Shown: positions 6,621 through 12,481, counted from the first letter of the stretch. The stretch: 17,956 nucleotides of DNA from an uncultured Oscillospiraceae bacterium (GCA_900540865.1 UQHH01000056.1:1-17956), one strand, 5' to 3'. Numbers and translations: made by a program. The notes: generated by a model not told the origin, from the letters alone.

Positions 6621-6660
6621 AAAAAGGAAGCGGTATGTTTATTCATACCGCTTCCTTTTT
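6621..6660. terminator. Bidirectional intrinsic terminator
   Basis: A perfect 17-bp stem, 6621-6637 with 6644-6660, flanked by A5 on the left and T5 on the right, with loop TTTATT. It ends the padR-DUF1048 operon on the plus strand. In reverse it can also stop the minus-strand small gene at 6724-6915. Confidence 0.93.
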
Positions 6661-6723
6661 GTTAATAAATAATATGTTTTGGTAGCCGGGCGAAGCAAGC
6701 GCACGCGGGGCGGCTTTTACAGT

Positions 6724-6915
6724 CTACTTTTTATTTTCAGCTTCGTTTTCTTCATCCAATTCATCTAATGCGGCGCGGACCGCGGCGATAACAAAGGCCG
6801 AAAAAGTGCAGCTCTGGCCTTTCATTGCCTTTTCGACCTGTTCAATGACGTCGTTGGGGAAACGGATGGTCTTGTTTGTTGTAGATGAAGCAGCCGGAAT
6901 TTTAAATTTTGGCAT
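6724..6915 (-). CDS. Small ribbon-helix-helix-like protein (YlcI/YnfO-like)
   Basis: A 63-residue protein. TNKTIRFPNDVIEQVEKAM followed by TFSAFVIAAVRAALDELDEE has the strand-helix-helix layout of ribbon-helix-helix DNA-binding proteins, such as the YlcI/YnfO (DUF3950) type. The tail is very acidic and lysine-capped. The ATG at 6915 has a modest AGGGTG 8 bases upstream; the longer frame starts in the intergenic repeat and is rejected. It is divergent from the small gene at 7054, with a shared symmetric repeat between them, so autoregulation is likely. It could be an orphan regulator or an antitoxin-like protein; no toxin is recognised. Confidence 0.75.
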   Translation of the reverse strand: MPKFKIPAASSTTNKTIRFPNDVIEQVEKAMKGQSCTFSAFVIAAVRAALDELDEENEAENKK

Positions 6916-6948
6916 AGAGACACCCTGCAATACGAATAAGTTGCTATT

Positions 6949-7033
6949 ATTATAGCTTTGTTTTTGATATAAGTATGCATTGCATTTGTACCGCGCTTGT
7001 ATTGCATACATCTTAAATCAAAATTGCTATAAT
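6949..7033. promoter_or_regulatory. Divergent promoters around an inverted repeat (operator candidate)
   Basis: The minus-strand -10 is TATAAT (6949-6954) with its -35 position at 6972-6977. The plus-strand extended -10 TGC-TATAAT is at 7025-7033 with its -35 position at 7005-7010. The inverted repeat TATGCATTGCA (6974-6984) and TGTATTGCATA (6998-7008) is 9 of 11 paired and covers both -35 positions symmetrically. A dimeric repressor bound here would shut both promoters; the ribbon-helix-helix protein encoded beside it is the obvious candidate. Confidence 0.6.
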
Positions 7034-7053
7034 CTATTTGAGAGGTGATAAAA

Positions 7054-7230
7054 ATGAAAAGCTATAGAGTGGTTTTGAGCGACGATTTATCAAATATTTA
7101 TGAGGATATTGCCAGGGTTAATAAAAAGAAGGTGGAAGAATGCCTATCTATTATATTGGAAAGGGTAATCCGCACGATGGTCCATCCCTCCAGAACTGAC
7201 CGGCATGATGAAACCAGCCTACAGAAATAA
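7054..7230 (+). CDS. Small hypothetical protein
   Basis: A 58-residue protein that I do not recognise. The first 42 residues (SYRVVLSDDLSNIYEDIARV, then KKKVEECLSIILERVIRTM) suggest one strand and two helices, again compatible with a ribbon-helix-helix fold, though the match is weak. The C-terminus is polar. The ATG at 7054 is favoured by AGAGGTG (7041-7047) at 6 bases; a GTG in the same frame at 7045 is possible but lies inside that site. It has its own extended -10 promoter, with an expected leader of only about 14 nt, and is divergent from the small gene at 6724-6915. It may be a co-regulated partner. Confidence 0.6.
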   Translation: MKSYRVVLSDDLSNIYEDIARVNKKKVEECLSIILERVIRTMVHPSRTDRHDETSLQK

Positions 7231-7263
7231 ACCGGCCGGTTTGCTTCATCGTCTTTTCCTTAT

Positions 7264-7298
7264 AAAAAAGGCCGGAGCAAAGCTTGCTTTGCTCCGGC
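7264..7298 (-). terminator. Terminator of the tRNA-Leu gene
   Basis: On the minus strand a perfect 12-bp stem GCCGGAGCAAAG (7287-7298 with 7271-7282) and a 4-nt loop, followed after one C by TTTTTT (plus-strand A run 7264-7269). It begins 2 bases after the tRNA CCA. Confidence 0.93.
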
Positions 7299-7299
7299 T

Positions 7300-7614
7300 T
7301 GGTGCCGCTGACCGGACTTGAACCGGTACGGAGTCGCCCCCGAGGGATTTTCTTACCACACTATGTTACCATAGCCGCCCGTTAAGGGCGTTGTAGTCTG
7401 GACTTTACCTTCGCCATAGATAAAAATTATATCATTAGGCGCGCGCCGTCAAGTCTCTACACGTTCCTGAAAATATTTCTTTCCAGGCTTCGCTCGGTAT
7501 TGTCCCTGAGGGAGTTCCACCGAATTTGACGCGATTCACACGGACGGTTTCCCATTCCGGTGCTCAATTTTTCTAGCTAAAGTCCCTTGTGTCTGCCTGT
7601 TCCACCACAGCGGC
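7300..7614 (-). tRNA. tRNA-Leu(UAA) split by a group I intron
   Basis: The two exons join into a normal type II tRNA of 87 nt. The 5' exon (7580-7614, 35 nt) holds the acceptor GCCGCTG, the short D arm GTG/CAC with GGCAGA loop, and the 5' half of the anticodon arm ending at U34. The 3' exon (7300-7351, 52 nt) starts with A35 and holds the rest of the anticodon arm (AGGGA pairs with TCCCT, loop CTTAAAA, anticodon TAA), a long variable arm, the T arm ACCGG/CCGGT with TTCAAGT, and CAGCGGC plus discriminator A and encoded CCA. Acceptor pairing is perfect (7 of 7). Unspliced, this is not a functional tRNA, so leucine UUA/UUG decoding by this gene depends on splicing. It is transcribed alone between its own promoter and terminator. 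Confidence 0.93.
7352..7579 (-). ncRNA. Group I intron in tRNA-Leu(UAA), 228 nt, no ORF
   Basis: The intron lies between U34 and A35, the position used by the cyanobacterial and plastid tRNA-Leu(UAA) introns (subgroup IC3). Every core part can be found (minus strand). P1 is 5' exon CUU paired with GAG at 7563-7565, with a U-G pair at the splice site. P3 is CGTCAA (7526-7531) with TTGACG (7447-7452). P4 is TTCGGT (7519-7524) with ACCGAG (7493-7498). P5 is TCCC/GGGA near 7503-7513. P6 has CCTG/CAGG arms. The R segment GTGTAGAGACTTGACGG is at 7446-7462 and the S segment AAGGTAAAGTCC at 7400-7411, giving P7 GACT/AGTC. P9 is CGCCC/GGGCG (7376-7390), followed by a hairpin with GUAA tetraloop (7361-7374). 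The last base is the expected omega G. There is no homing endonuclease gene. Self-splicing is likely but not shown by sequence alone. Confidence 0.9.
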
Positions 7615-7653
7615 ATATTTTTTACAACCCGTATCCAAGGATTGACAACGGGT

Positions 7654-7682
7654 ATTATAGCATGAGGAAAAGGAAAAATCAA
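7654..7682 (-). promoter_or_regulatory. tRNA-Leu promoter (extended -10)
   Basis: On the minus strand TTGATT (7677-7682), 17-bp spacer, TATAAT (7654-7659), with TGC directly upstream of the -10. The start near 7647 leaves a leader of about 33 nt, part of which can form a hairpin with the arms ACCCGT and ACGGGT. Confidence 0.85.
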
Positions 7683-7686
7683 GACG

Positions 7687-7721
7687 AAAACCGCCGGCGG
7701 GCAGAAAACAACCGCCGGCGG
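7687..7721 (-). terminator. Terminator of the ROK kinase gene, made of a doubled palindrome
   Basis: The 10-bp palindrome CCGCCGGCGG occurs twice, at 7691-7700 and 7712-7721, and the two copies pair into a very stable stem with an 11-nt loop. On the minus strand it is followed by TTTT (7687-7690). It is about 65 bases after the kinase stop and directly abuts the -35 box of the tRNA-Leu promoter. Confidence 0.65.
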
Positions 7722-7786
7722 GAAAACTTTAATAAAAGCGCGCCGCCTTATAAGGGCGAGTTTATGGATAACGGGTCTTATTCCGT

Positions 7787-8743
7787 TTATTCCTTCGCGA
7801 GGAAGGCCGCGCCGATGATGCCAGCGTCGTTCCCGAGCTCCGCCGTGCAGATGAGCGTCTGCTTGTCGTTGTGCTTGGTATAGCGTTCCTGCTCCACGAG
7901 CGTGCGCAGGGGGGAGAGCAGCGTTTCGCCCTCGCGGCTGATGCCGCCGCCGATGCATAGCACGTCCGGCTGGAAGATGTTGATTGCGTTGACGATGCCG
8001 CACGCAAGGTAGGAAATGTATTTATCAACAACGGCGGTTCCCGCGGCGTCGCCCGCGCGCATCGCGTTAAAGGCGGTCAGGCCGCTTACCTTGTTCAGGT
8101 CGCCGCCAATCTGCTTGAGCATATAGGAAGAATCGGGCCGTTCGGACAAAATTGCCTCCTTCGTCATGTTGATAAGGCCGGTGGCGGAGGAATACGTCTC
8201 CCAGCAGCCCTTCCTGCCGCAGGTGCAGTCCCTTCCATTGTATACGATAACCATGTGGCCCATCTCCGCGCCCGCGTAGTTGGAGCCGCTGTAAATCTTT
8301 CCATTAATAATGATACCCGCGCCCACGCCCGTGCCAAGCGTAATCGCGACGGCGTTAGTCGCGCCCTTTGCGGCGCCCGCCAAAAACTCGCCGTAGGCGG
8401 CGGCGTTCGCGTCGTTTTCTATCAAAACCTTTTTGCCCAGGCGCTCCTCCATCATTTTGACAATTTCCCAGTTGTGGAGGAATAAATTAGTGGAAAACTC
8501 GACAATCCCGGTCTTTGGATTAACGGCGCCCGGCACGCCGATACCGACGGCCGCGATGTCGTCCATCGTAAGCTTTGCCTTTTTCAGCGCACGCTGGGCC
8601 ATCTGCGCCATGGAATCGCAGATTTCCGATTCCGGCCGGGGCACGGCGGTTTTACAGTCCGCCTTCGCTATGATTTTATACTTTTCATCGACGACGCCGG
8701 CAACGATATTCGTGCCGCCCAAATCGATACCCAGATAATACAT
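7787..8743 (-). CDS. glcK: ROK-family glucokinase
   Basis: It phosphorylates glucose (or a related hexose) with ATP to the 6-phosphate in the cytosol, feeding glycolysis. The 318-residue product has the ATP phosphate-binding DLGGTN near the N-terminus (residues 7-12), GIGVPGAVNP (68-76), the IENDANAAAYGE motif with likely catalytic base Asp111, the LGTGVGAGII phosphate 2 loop, the sugar-contacting EMGH (160-163), and the ROK zinc motif C173-T-C175-G-R-K-G-C180-W-E. The C-terminal CIGGGIS and GNDAGIIGAA stretches are also typical. No N-terminal helix-turn-helix is present, so it is an enzyme, not a ROK repressor. GCAGGAGG lies upstream of the ATG. It has its own promoter and terminator. Specificity for glucose over other sugars is inferred from overall similarity. 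Confidence 0.93.
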   Translation of the reverse strand: MYYLGIDLGGTNIVAGVVDEKYKIIAKADCKTAVPRPESEICDSMAQMAQRALKKAKLTMDDIAAVGIGVPGAVNPKTGIVEFSTNLFLHNWEIVKMMEERLGKKVLIENDANAAAYGEFLAGAAKGATNAVAITLGTGVGAGIIINGKIYSGSNYAGAEMGHMVIVYNGRDCTCGRKGCWETYSSATGLINMTKEAILSERPDSSYMLKQIGGDLNKVSGLTAFNAMRAGDAAGTAVVDKYISYLACGIVNAINIFQPDVLCIGGGISREGETLLSPLRTLVEQERYTKHNDKQTLICTAELGNDAGIIGAAFLAKE

Positions 8744-8805
8744 AAATGAACCTCCTGCATGTTAAATGTTCTTACAGTACCCATCCCCGGGAATTATGTG
8801 TCAAC

Positions 8806-8834
8806 ATTATAGCATATCGTAAATTTGTTATAAA
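8806..8834 (-). promoter_or_regulatory. Promoter of the ROK kinase gene
   Basis: On the minus strand TGC-TATAAT (extended -10; hexamer at 8806-8811) with a modest -35 TTTATA at 8829-8834 and a 17-bp spacer. The leader is about 55 nt. A TTGACA at about 8798-8803 on the same strand lacks a suitable -10. Confidence 0.7.
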
Positions 8835-9320
8835 GAGCCTGAATAAAAAAATTGTAAATTTATATTCTTTTCCCAATTTAGTGTACCCCAAAATAGGACA
8901 ATTGAACAGCGGTTTTAACGCGGCGCGCATATATAGGGCGCGTAATTTGTGGAATTTTTATTAGACTACGGTGCGGCTTGCTATTTCTTACATGCCGCGG
9001 ACGGATTATATGACGAGTCAATATCATCTCTGGCGGCGTCAGCGTGAAAAGGCGCTCCTTGTTTTTGCTGTTCTTTAACAGAAAATTTTACAACCAGTTT
9101 AATACGGCCTGCGGCAGCGGCAAGGGCTGATAAAATAGAGCGTGCTATCCTTATATATAAGGAAAAGCGAAAAGCGGGCACTTGTCCATTCATATGCCCA
9201 TGCATATAATAAAATGAAAAAAATTTTTAAAATAGAGAGGGAGTATTTAAGAGATTGAACGAGTATATGGAAGATTGAACGAGATAATAAATAGGTAAAT
9301 TGAATTCTTAGCAAAAAAGT
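8835..9320. other. Gene-free stretch upstream of rplM
   Basis: No gene is supported here. It holds a 16-bp palindrome TCCTTATATATAAGGA near 9148-9163, a possible upstream rplM promoter TTGTCC (9182-9187)-17-TATAAT (9205-9210), and a 12-bp direct repeat AGATTGAACGAG at 9252-9263 and 9272-9283. The open frames crossing the stretch lack binding sites and recognisable content. Confidence 0.4.
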
Positions 9321-9321
9321 G

Positions 9322-9350
9322 TTGACTTGGGAAAGACGCTGTGCTATTAT
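9322..9350 (+). promoter_or_regulatory. rplM-rpsI promoter (extended -10)
   Basis: TTGACT at 9322-9327, a 17-bp spacer and TATTAT at 9345-9350, with TG at 9342-9343 (extended -10). The start is expected near 9357. Confidence 0.87.
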
Positions 9351-9356
9351 CTATTT

Positions 9357-9420
9357 TGCAGCTCAGCGCCCGGCGGGAAACCGCGGCACGGGCGGCTTGA
9401 AGATACAAAGAACAGGAGGA
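9357..9420 (+). promoter_or_regulatory. Structured leader of rplM, L13-leader-like
   Basis: The leader of about 70 nt contains the stem GCCCG (9368-9372) with CGGGC (9389-9393), enclosing GCGG-GAAA-CCGC with a GNRA tetraloop (9373-9384) and a GGCA bulge. Firmicute rplM operons often carry a structured autoregulatory leader bound by L13. The position and structure fit, but I cannot confirm a match to the known family from memory. Confidence 0.45.
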
Positions 9421-9426
9421 ATAAGC

Positions 9427-9852
9427 ATGTCCACATATATGGCAAAAAAAGGCGAAGTCGAGCGCAAGTGGTATGTAATCGACGCGGCGGGCAAGCCCCT
9501 CGGCCGTGTAGCGGCCCAGGCTGCTACCTTGCTTAGAGGCAAGAATAAGCCCACGTTTACCCCGCATGTCGACTGCGGCGACCATGTTATCATCATCAAC
9601 TGCGCGGACGTTGTTTTAACCGGAAAGAAGCTCACCCAGAAATATTACTACCGCCACACGGGTTATATTGGCCACCTCAAGGCGACCAGGTACGACACCC
9701 TCATGGCGCAGAAGCCTGAAAAGGCGATGGAGCTTGCGGTCAAGGGTATGATTCCGTCGAACACCATCGGCAGGGCGGCTATGCTCAGGCTGAAGGTCTA
9801 CGCGGGTTCCGAGCATAAGCACCAGGCGCAGAAGCCTGAAATTTTAGATTAA
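9427..9852 (+). CDS. rplM: 50S ribosomal protein L13
   Basis: L13 is an early assembly protein of the large ribosomal subunit, binding 23S rRNA. The 141-residue product has the usual length and signature: WYVIDAAGKPLGRVAAQAA, LLRGKNKPTFTPHVDCGDHV, VLTGKKLTQKYYYRHTGY, the L13 signature with VKGMIPSNTIGRAAMLRLKVY, and the C-terminal GSEHKHQAQKPE. The ATG at 9427 follows AGGAGGA (9414-9420) by 6 bases; a longer open frame that starts at 9319 inside the promoter is rejected. It is the first gene of the conserved rplM-rpsI operon. Confidence 0.98.
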   Translation: MSTYMAKKGEVERKWYVIDAAGKPLGRVAAQAATLLRGKNKPTFTPHVDCGDHVIIINCADVVLTGKKLTQKYYYRHTGYIGHLKATRYDTLMAQKPEKAMELAVKGMIPSNTIGRAAMLRLKVYAGSEHKHQAQKPEILD

Positions 9853-9869
9853 GGAAGGAGGCACTTTAC

Positions 9870-10271
9870 ATGTACGATAAAGCACCCTATTTTTACGGCA
9901 CAGGCAGAAGGAAAAGCTCCGTTGCCAGAGTCAGGCTCTATCAGGGAACAGGAAAAATCACCATCAACGACAGGGATATTGACGATTATTTCGGTCTGGA
10001 AACATTAAAGCTGATTGTAAGACAGCCTCTTGCCTTGACTGAAACAGGCGAGAAGTTCGACGTAGTCTGCAGAGTTGCAGGCGGCGGCGTAACAGGCCAG
10101 GCGGGCGCAATCCGCCACGGCATCTCCAGGGCGCTGCTCCAGTATGACAGCGAGGCCCTGAGAAGCAAACTGAAAAAAGCCGGGTTCCTCACTCGTGACC
10201 CGAGAATGAAGGAACGTAAGAAGTATGGTCTTAAGGCAGCCCGTAGGGCTCCGCAGTTCTCCAAGAGATAA
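9870..10271 (+). CDS. rpsI: 30S ribosomal protein S9
   Basis: S9 is a head protein of the small subunit; its C-terminal tail reaches the P-site tRNA. The 133-residue product has YGTGRRKSSVARVRLYQGTG, the GGGVTGQAGAIRHGISRALL core, LTRDPRMKERKKYGLKAARR, and the essential basic C-terminus ending in SKR. It starts 17 bases after rplM with AAGGAGG in the gap, so the two genes are cotranscribed. A strong terminator follows. Confidence 0.98.
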   Translation: MYDKAPYFYGTGRRKSSVARVRLYQGTGKITINDRDIDDYFGLETLKLIVRQPLALTETGEKFDVVCRVAGGGVTGQAGAIRHGISRALLQYDSEALRSKLKKAGFLTRDPRMKERKKYGLKAARRAPQFSKR

Positions 10272-10373
10272 TCTGGGACGGGAAAGAGATTATTTCAGCG
10301 GCGCATTCTTACCGCCGTCTGGCGAACTGAATATAATAAATAAGCTTGAGAAAAAATTCACATCAACGAACGG

Positions 10374-10424
10374 AAAAGAAGAGGCGCTTTCGGCACAGGT
10401 CCGAAAGCGCCCTCTTCTTTTTTA
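10374..10424 (+). terminator. Terminator of the rplM-rpsI operon
   Basis: A long stem: GCGCTTTCGG (10384-10393) pairs perfectly with CCGAAAGCGC (10401-10410) and is extended outward by GAAGAG/CTCTTC (one bulged C) and A4/T4. The right arm runs into TTTTTT. Confidence 0.93.
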
Positions 10425-10910
10425 TGGCCTCGGCTATAGGGATGAGGCTTTTTACGGGTTGTTGACAGATTTGATTCATCCGTTACACCGGTGTTACAAA
10501 TAGTTTTTTGAAGTTATCAGGAAAGGAAAAAATTAGGGGCTTCTTTTGGGATATGCTCACTGCCATGTAAGTATAATTTTTCAAAAAAAGGTAAAACGAA
10601 CATTTATTTGTTTTCGTTTTTTCTTTTAAAAACGACAAAATATATATTAAAAATGGCTTAGCAGTGGGATTTTTAGACTACCCCTGCTATTCATTTTATG
10701 CGGCAAAAATTCATCTGATACATGAATGTAATGAATGGTTACCGGTTTGTAACCGTTCTTTTTTCACATTTTGCACAGAAAAAGAAAACTAATTTCTAAA
10801 TTGGAAAAATAAAACCTTGAATTTCTTGAAATCTTTCACAAAAATTTGCCCTTCCGTCTTTTTTCGTCAAAAAAATTTTGGAGAATTATACAAAAAAACA
10901 GTTGCTTCTC
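10425..10910. other. Long AT-rich gene-free stretch with successive hairpins
   Basis: No protein gene is supported. Three hairpins follow one another: AAAACGA/TCGTTTT (about 10592-10623, T-rich tail), TAGCAG-GGG/CCCCTGCTA (about 10659-10689), and a 9-bp AATGGTTAC/GTAACCGTT stem (10735-10757) with a T6 tail that looks like a terminator. A TATAAT lies at 10572-10577 without a clear -35. A TTGACA lies at 10462-10467 without a clear -10. An unrecognised small RNA ending near 10764 is possible. Confidence 0.35.
10735..10764 (+). terminator. Orphan terminator-like hairpin
   Basis: The stem AATGGTTAC with GTAACCGTT (one G-U pair), loop CGGTTT, then CTTTTTT. It has no annotated gene directly upstream, since rpsI already ends at its own terminator 310 bases earlier. 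Confidence 0.55.
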
Positions 10911-10913
10911 TGT

Positions 10914-10942
10914 TTGACATCACGAAAGCACACTCATATAAT
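10914..10942 (+). promoter_or_regulatory. Promoter of the G5/3D-domain protein gene
   Basis: A perfect sigma-A promoter: TTGACA at 10914-10919, 17-bp spacer, TATAAT at 10937-10942. The transcript starts near 10949, leaving a leader of about 115 nt. Confidence 0.93.
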
Positions 10943-10948
10943 GCAAAG

Positions 10949-11045
10949 CAGTAGGGCAAATACCGATAAGTCCTTTGCCGGCTGGTAAATCCACTCTTTC
11001 TGATAAACAGAAGGAATTCGGTTGGACCGGCAAATATAAGACGAT
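10949..11045 (+). promoter_or_regulatory. Leader RNA with mutually exclusive stems
   Basis: TTTGCC (10974-10979) can pair with GGCAAA at 10955-10960. As TTTGCCGG (10974-10981) it can instead pair with CCGGCAAA at 11027-11034, which encloses a hairpin TTCTG/CAGAA. The second stem lies just before the AAGGAG at 11046-11051. Two competing folds suggest an attenuator or sensor RNA. The c-di-AMP (ydaO) riboswitch motifs, often found before such genes, were looked for and not found. Confidence 0.4.
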
Positions 11046-11063
11046 AAGGAGTTCTATATTTTT

Positions 11064-12299
11064 ATGTTTATTACCGCTATGGACAGCAAAAGTAAGAAAG
11101 CGGCTTACGTTAAAAGGGCGCTCGCGCTTATTTTAATGAGCCTGATTTTCATTACCTCAGCCTTTTCAGTAGCAGCATTAAGCAGAACAGCAGTGATTAC
11201 AGCGGACGGTAAGGAAATGACCGTAACGACAATGAGCACGAACACGGACGATATTCTGGAGCAGGCAGGCATTGGCATTTCCCTGTATGATGAGGTTGTC
11301 CGCACTGAAGATGACAACAACAGTATTTATATTGTAGTAAACAGGGCGTTCCCTGTTTCCCTTACGGCAGACGGCATGATTCAGTATATTACGATGACGG
11401 GCGGTACCGTCGCGGACGTATTGGAGAAGGCAGGCGTTGCGCTCGGCGAAAAAGTAGCCGTTACGCCTGACGCGGCAGAAAAGGTTACACCGGAGACGAA
11501 AATTGTCGTTAGCCCGAAGATTACCGTTTCGGTAACTGCCGACGGAAAAACAAAGAATGGTTATGTGGCGCAGGGCGTTACCGTTGAGGAAGCAATTGCG
11601 GCATTCGGCATAAAGCTTTCCAAAAACGATAAGGTGAGCGAGTCGCTCGAGGCGCGCGCCCAAGACGGCATGAAGATAACAATCGGCCGTGTTGCGTACA
11701 AGACTGTAGAAAAAACGGAAAAAATCGCTTACAGCGTAAATGAAACTAAGACAAGCGACCTCTATGAGGGCGAGACGAAGGTGACGAGGCAGGGCGTAAA
11801 CGGCAAGCAGCAGCTTACCGTGAAGCAGCAGCTCCTCGACGGTAAGGTCGTCAAGGAAACGGTCACCAAGAAAAAGGTGCTTGAGAAGCCCGTTGCGCAG
11901 GAGGTTCTCGTTGGAACGAAGAAGAAGCCTGTACAGCAGAGCGACGGCGTTCCCGTATCGGCAAGCAATGGCGTCCTTTATGACGCAAACGGCAACCAGG
12001 TGTCCTACTCGAATGTGCTTTATGGCTCCGGCACGGCGTACTATGCGCCTCCGGGCGCGCTGACCGCGACAGGCGTCCCCGCTTATGTGGGCGGCGTGGC
12101 GGTCAACCCGAACATCATTCCCTATGGGACGAAGATGTATATCGTCGGTGAGGACGGCTTTGTATACGGCTATGCGACAGCGGTCGATACAGGCGGCGCG
12201 CTGATGGACGGTTCCGCGATTGTAGACGTCTATTACCCGACCTACGACGACTGCGTCGTGTTCGGCAGAAGGAACGTGTATGTTTATATCCTCAGCTAA
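11064..12299 (+). CDS. YabE-like DUF348/G5/3D-domain cell-wall protein
   Basis: An exported protein likely acting on peptidoglycan, possibly as a resuscitation-promoting or lytic-transglycosylase-like enzyme. Of 411 residues: an N-terminal basic segment and hydrophobic anchor or signal (about 18-40), then three DUF348 repeats (about 42-90, 95-150, 153-210), a G5 domain (about 211-285), a short polar linker, and the C-terminal 3D domain (about 320-411). The 3D domain keeps YATAVDTGGAL (Asp375) and IVDVYYP (Asp388), but the first family Asp, in A-V-D-P, is Asn here (AVNPNIIPYGT). This is the standard Firmicute YabE architecture. AAGGAG is 12 bases before the ATG at 11064, a rather long spacing. 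It is a single gene between a perfect promoter and a terminator, with a structured leader that may control it. Confidence 0.93.
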   Translation: MFITAMDSKSKKAAYVKRALALILMSLIFITSAFSVAALSRTAVITADGKEMTVTTMSTNTDDILEQAGIGISLYDEVVRTEDDNNSIYIVVNRAFPVSLTADGMIQYITMTGGTVADVLEKAGVALGEKVAVTPDAAEKVTPETKIVVSPKITVSVTADGKTKNGYVAQGVTVEEAIAAFGIKLSKNDKVSESLEARAQDGMKITIGRVAYKTVEKTEKIAYSVNETKTSDLYEGETKVTRQGVNGKQQLTVKQQLLDGKVVKETVTKKKVLEKPVAQEVLVGTKKKPVQQSDGVPVSASNGVLYDANGNQVSYSNVLYGSGTAYYAPPGALTATGVPAYVGGVAVNPNIIPYGTKMYIVGEDGFVYGYATAVDTGGALMDGSAIVDVYYPTYDDCVVFGRRNVYVYILS

Positions 12300-12317
12300 T
12301 CACTGAAACTGTTTAAG

Positions 12318-12352
12318 AAAAAAAGAGGCGATATTCGCCTCTTTTTCTTTTT
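12318..12352 (+). terminator. Terminator of the G5/3D-domain gene
   Basis: A 12-bp stem AAAAAGAGGCGA (12320-12331) with TCGCCTCTTTTT (12335-12346), a TAT loop and a T-rich tail, 20 bases after the stop. Confidence 0.93.
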
Positions 12353-12356
12353 TCTA

Positions 12357-12385
12357 TTGAATTCAGTTTGCTTTTGGGGTATAAT
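12357..12385 (+). promoter_or_regulatory. Promoter of the lipoprotein gene
   Basis: TTGAAT (12357-12362), a 17-bp spacer and TATAAT (12380-12385). The leader is about 90 nt, with no structure that I recognise. Confidence 0.85.
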
Positions 12386-12481
12386 ATCCAATAATCGCGC
12401 GCTGTGAATAGGGACAATACTTCGGCTGGCGCAAAACTTTGAAAAGAAAACGGGAGATACCGTTTGAAAGGAATCAAAAGC

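Noticed and set aside
7691..7721. Start of a CRISPR array or repeat family (CCGCCGGCGG twice)
   Set aside because: Only two copies, 21 bases apart, which pair with each other as a terminator stem after the kinase gene.
7587..7883. A 98-codon plus-strand open frame
   Set aside because: It crosses the tRNA-Leu 5' exon, the tRNA promoter and the kinase terminator; not a gene.
8746..8964. A 72-codon plus-strand open frame next to the kinase start
   Set aside because: It lies on the kinase promoter and leader, without a binding site or recognisable protein features.
10949..11063. A c-di-AMP (ydaO) or c-di-GMP riboswitch before the G5/3D gene
   Set aside because: The conserved sequence blocks of these riboswitches are not present; only generic stems are seen.
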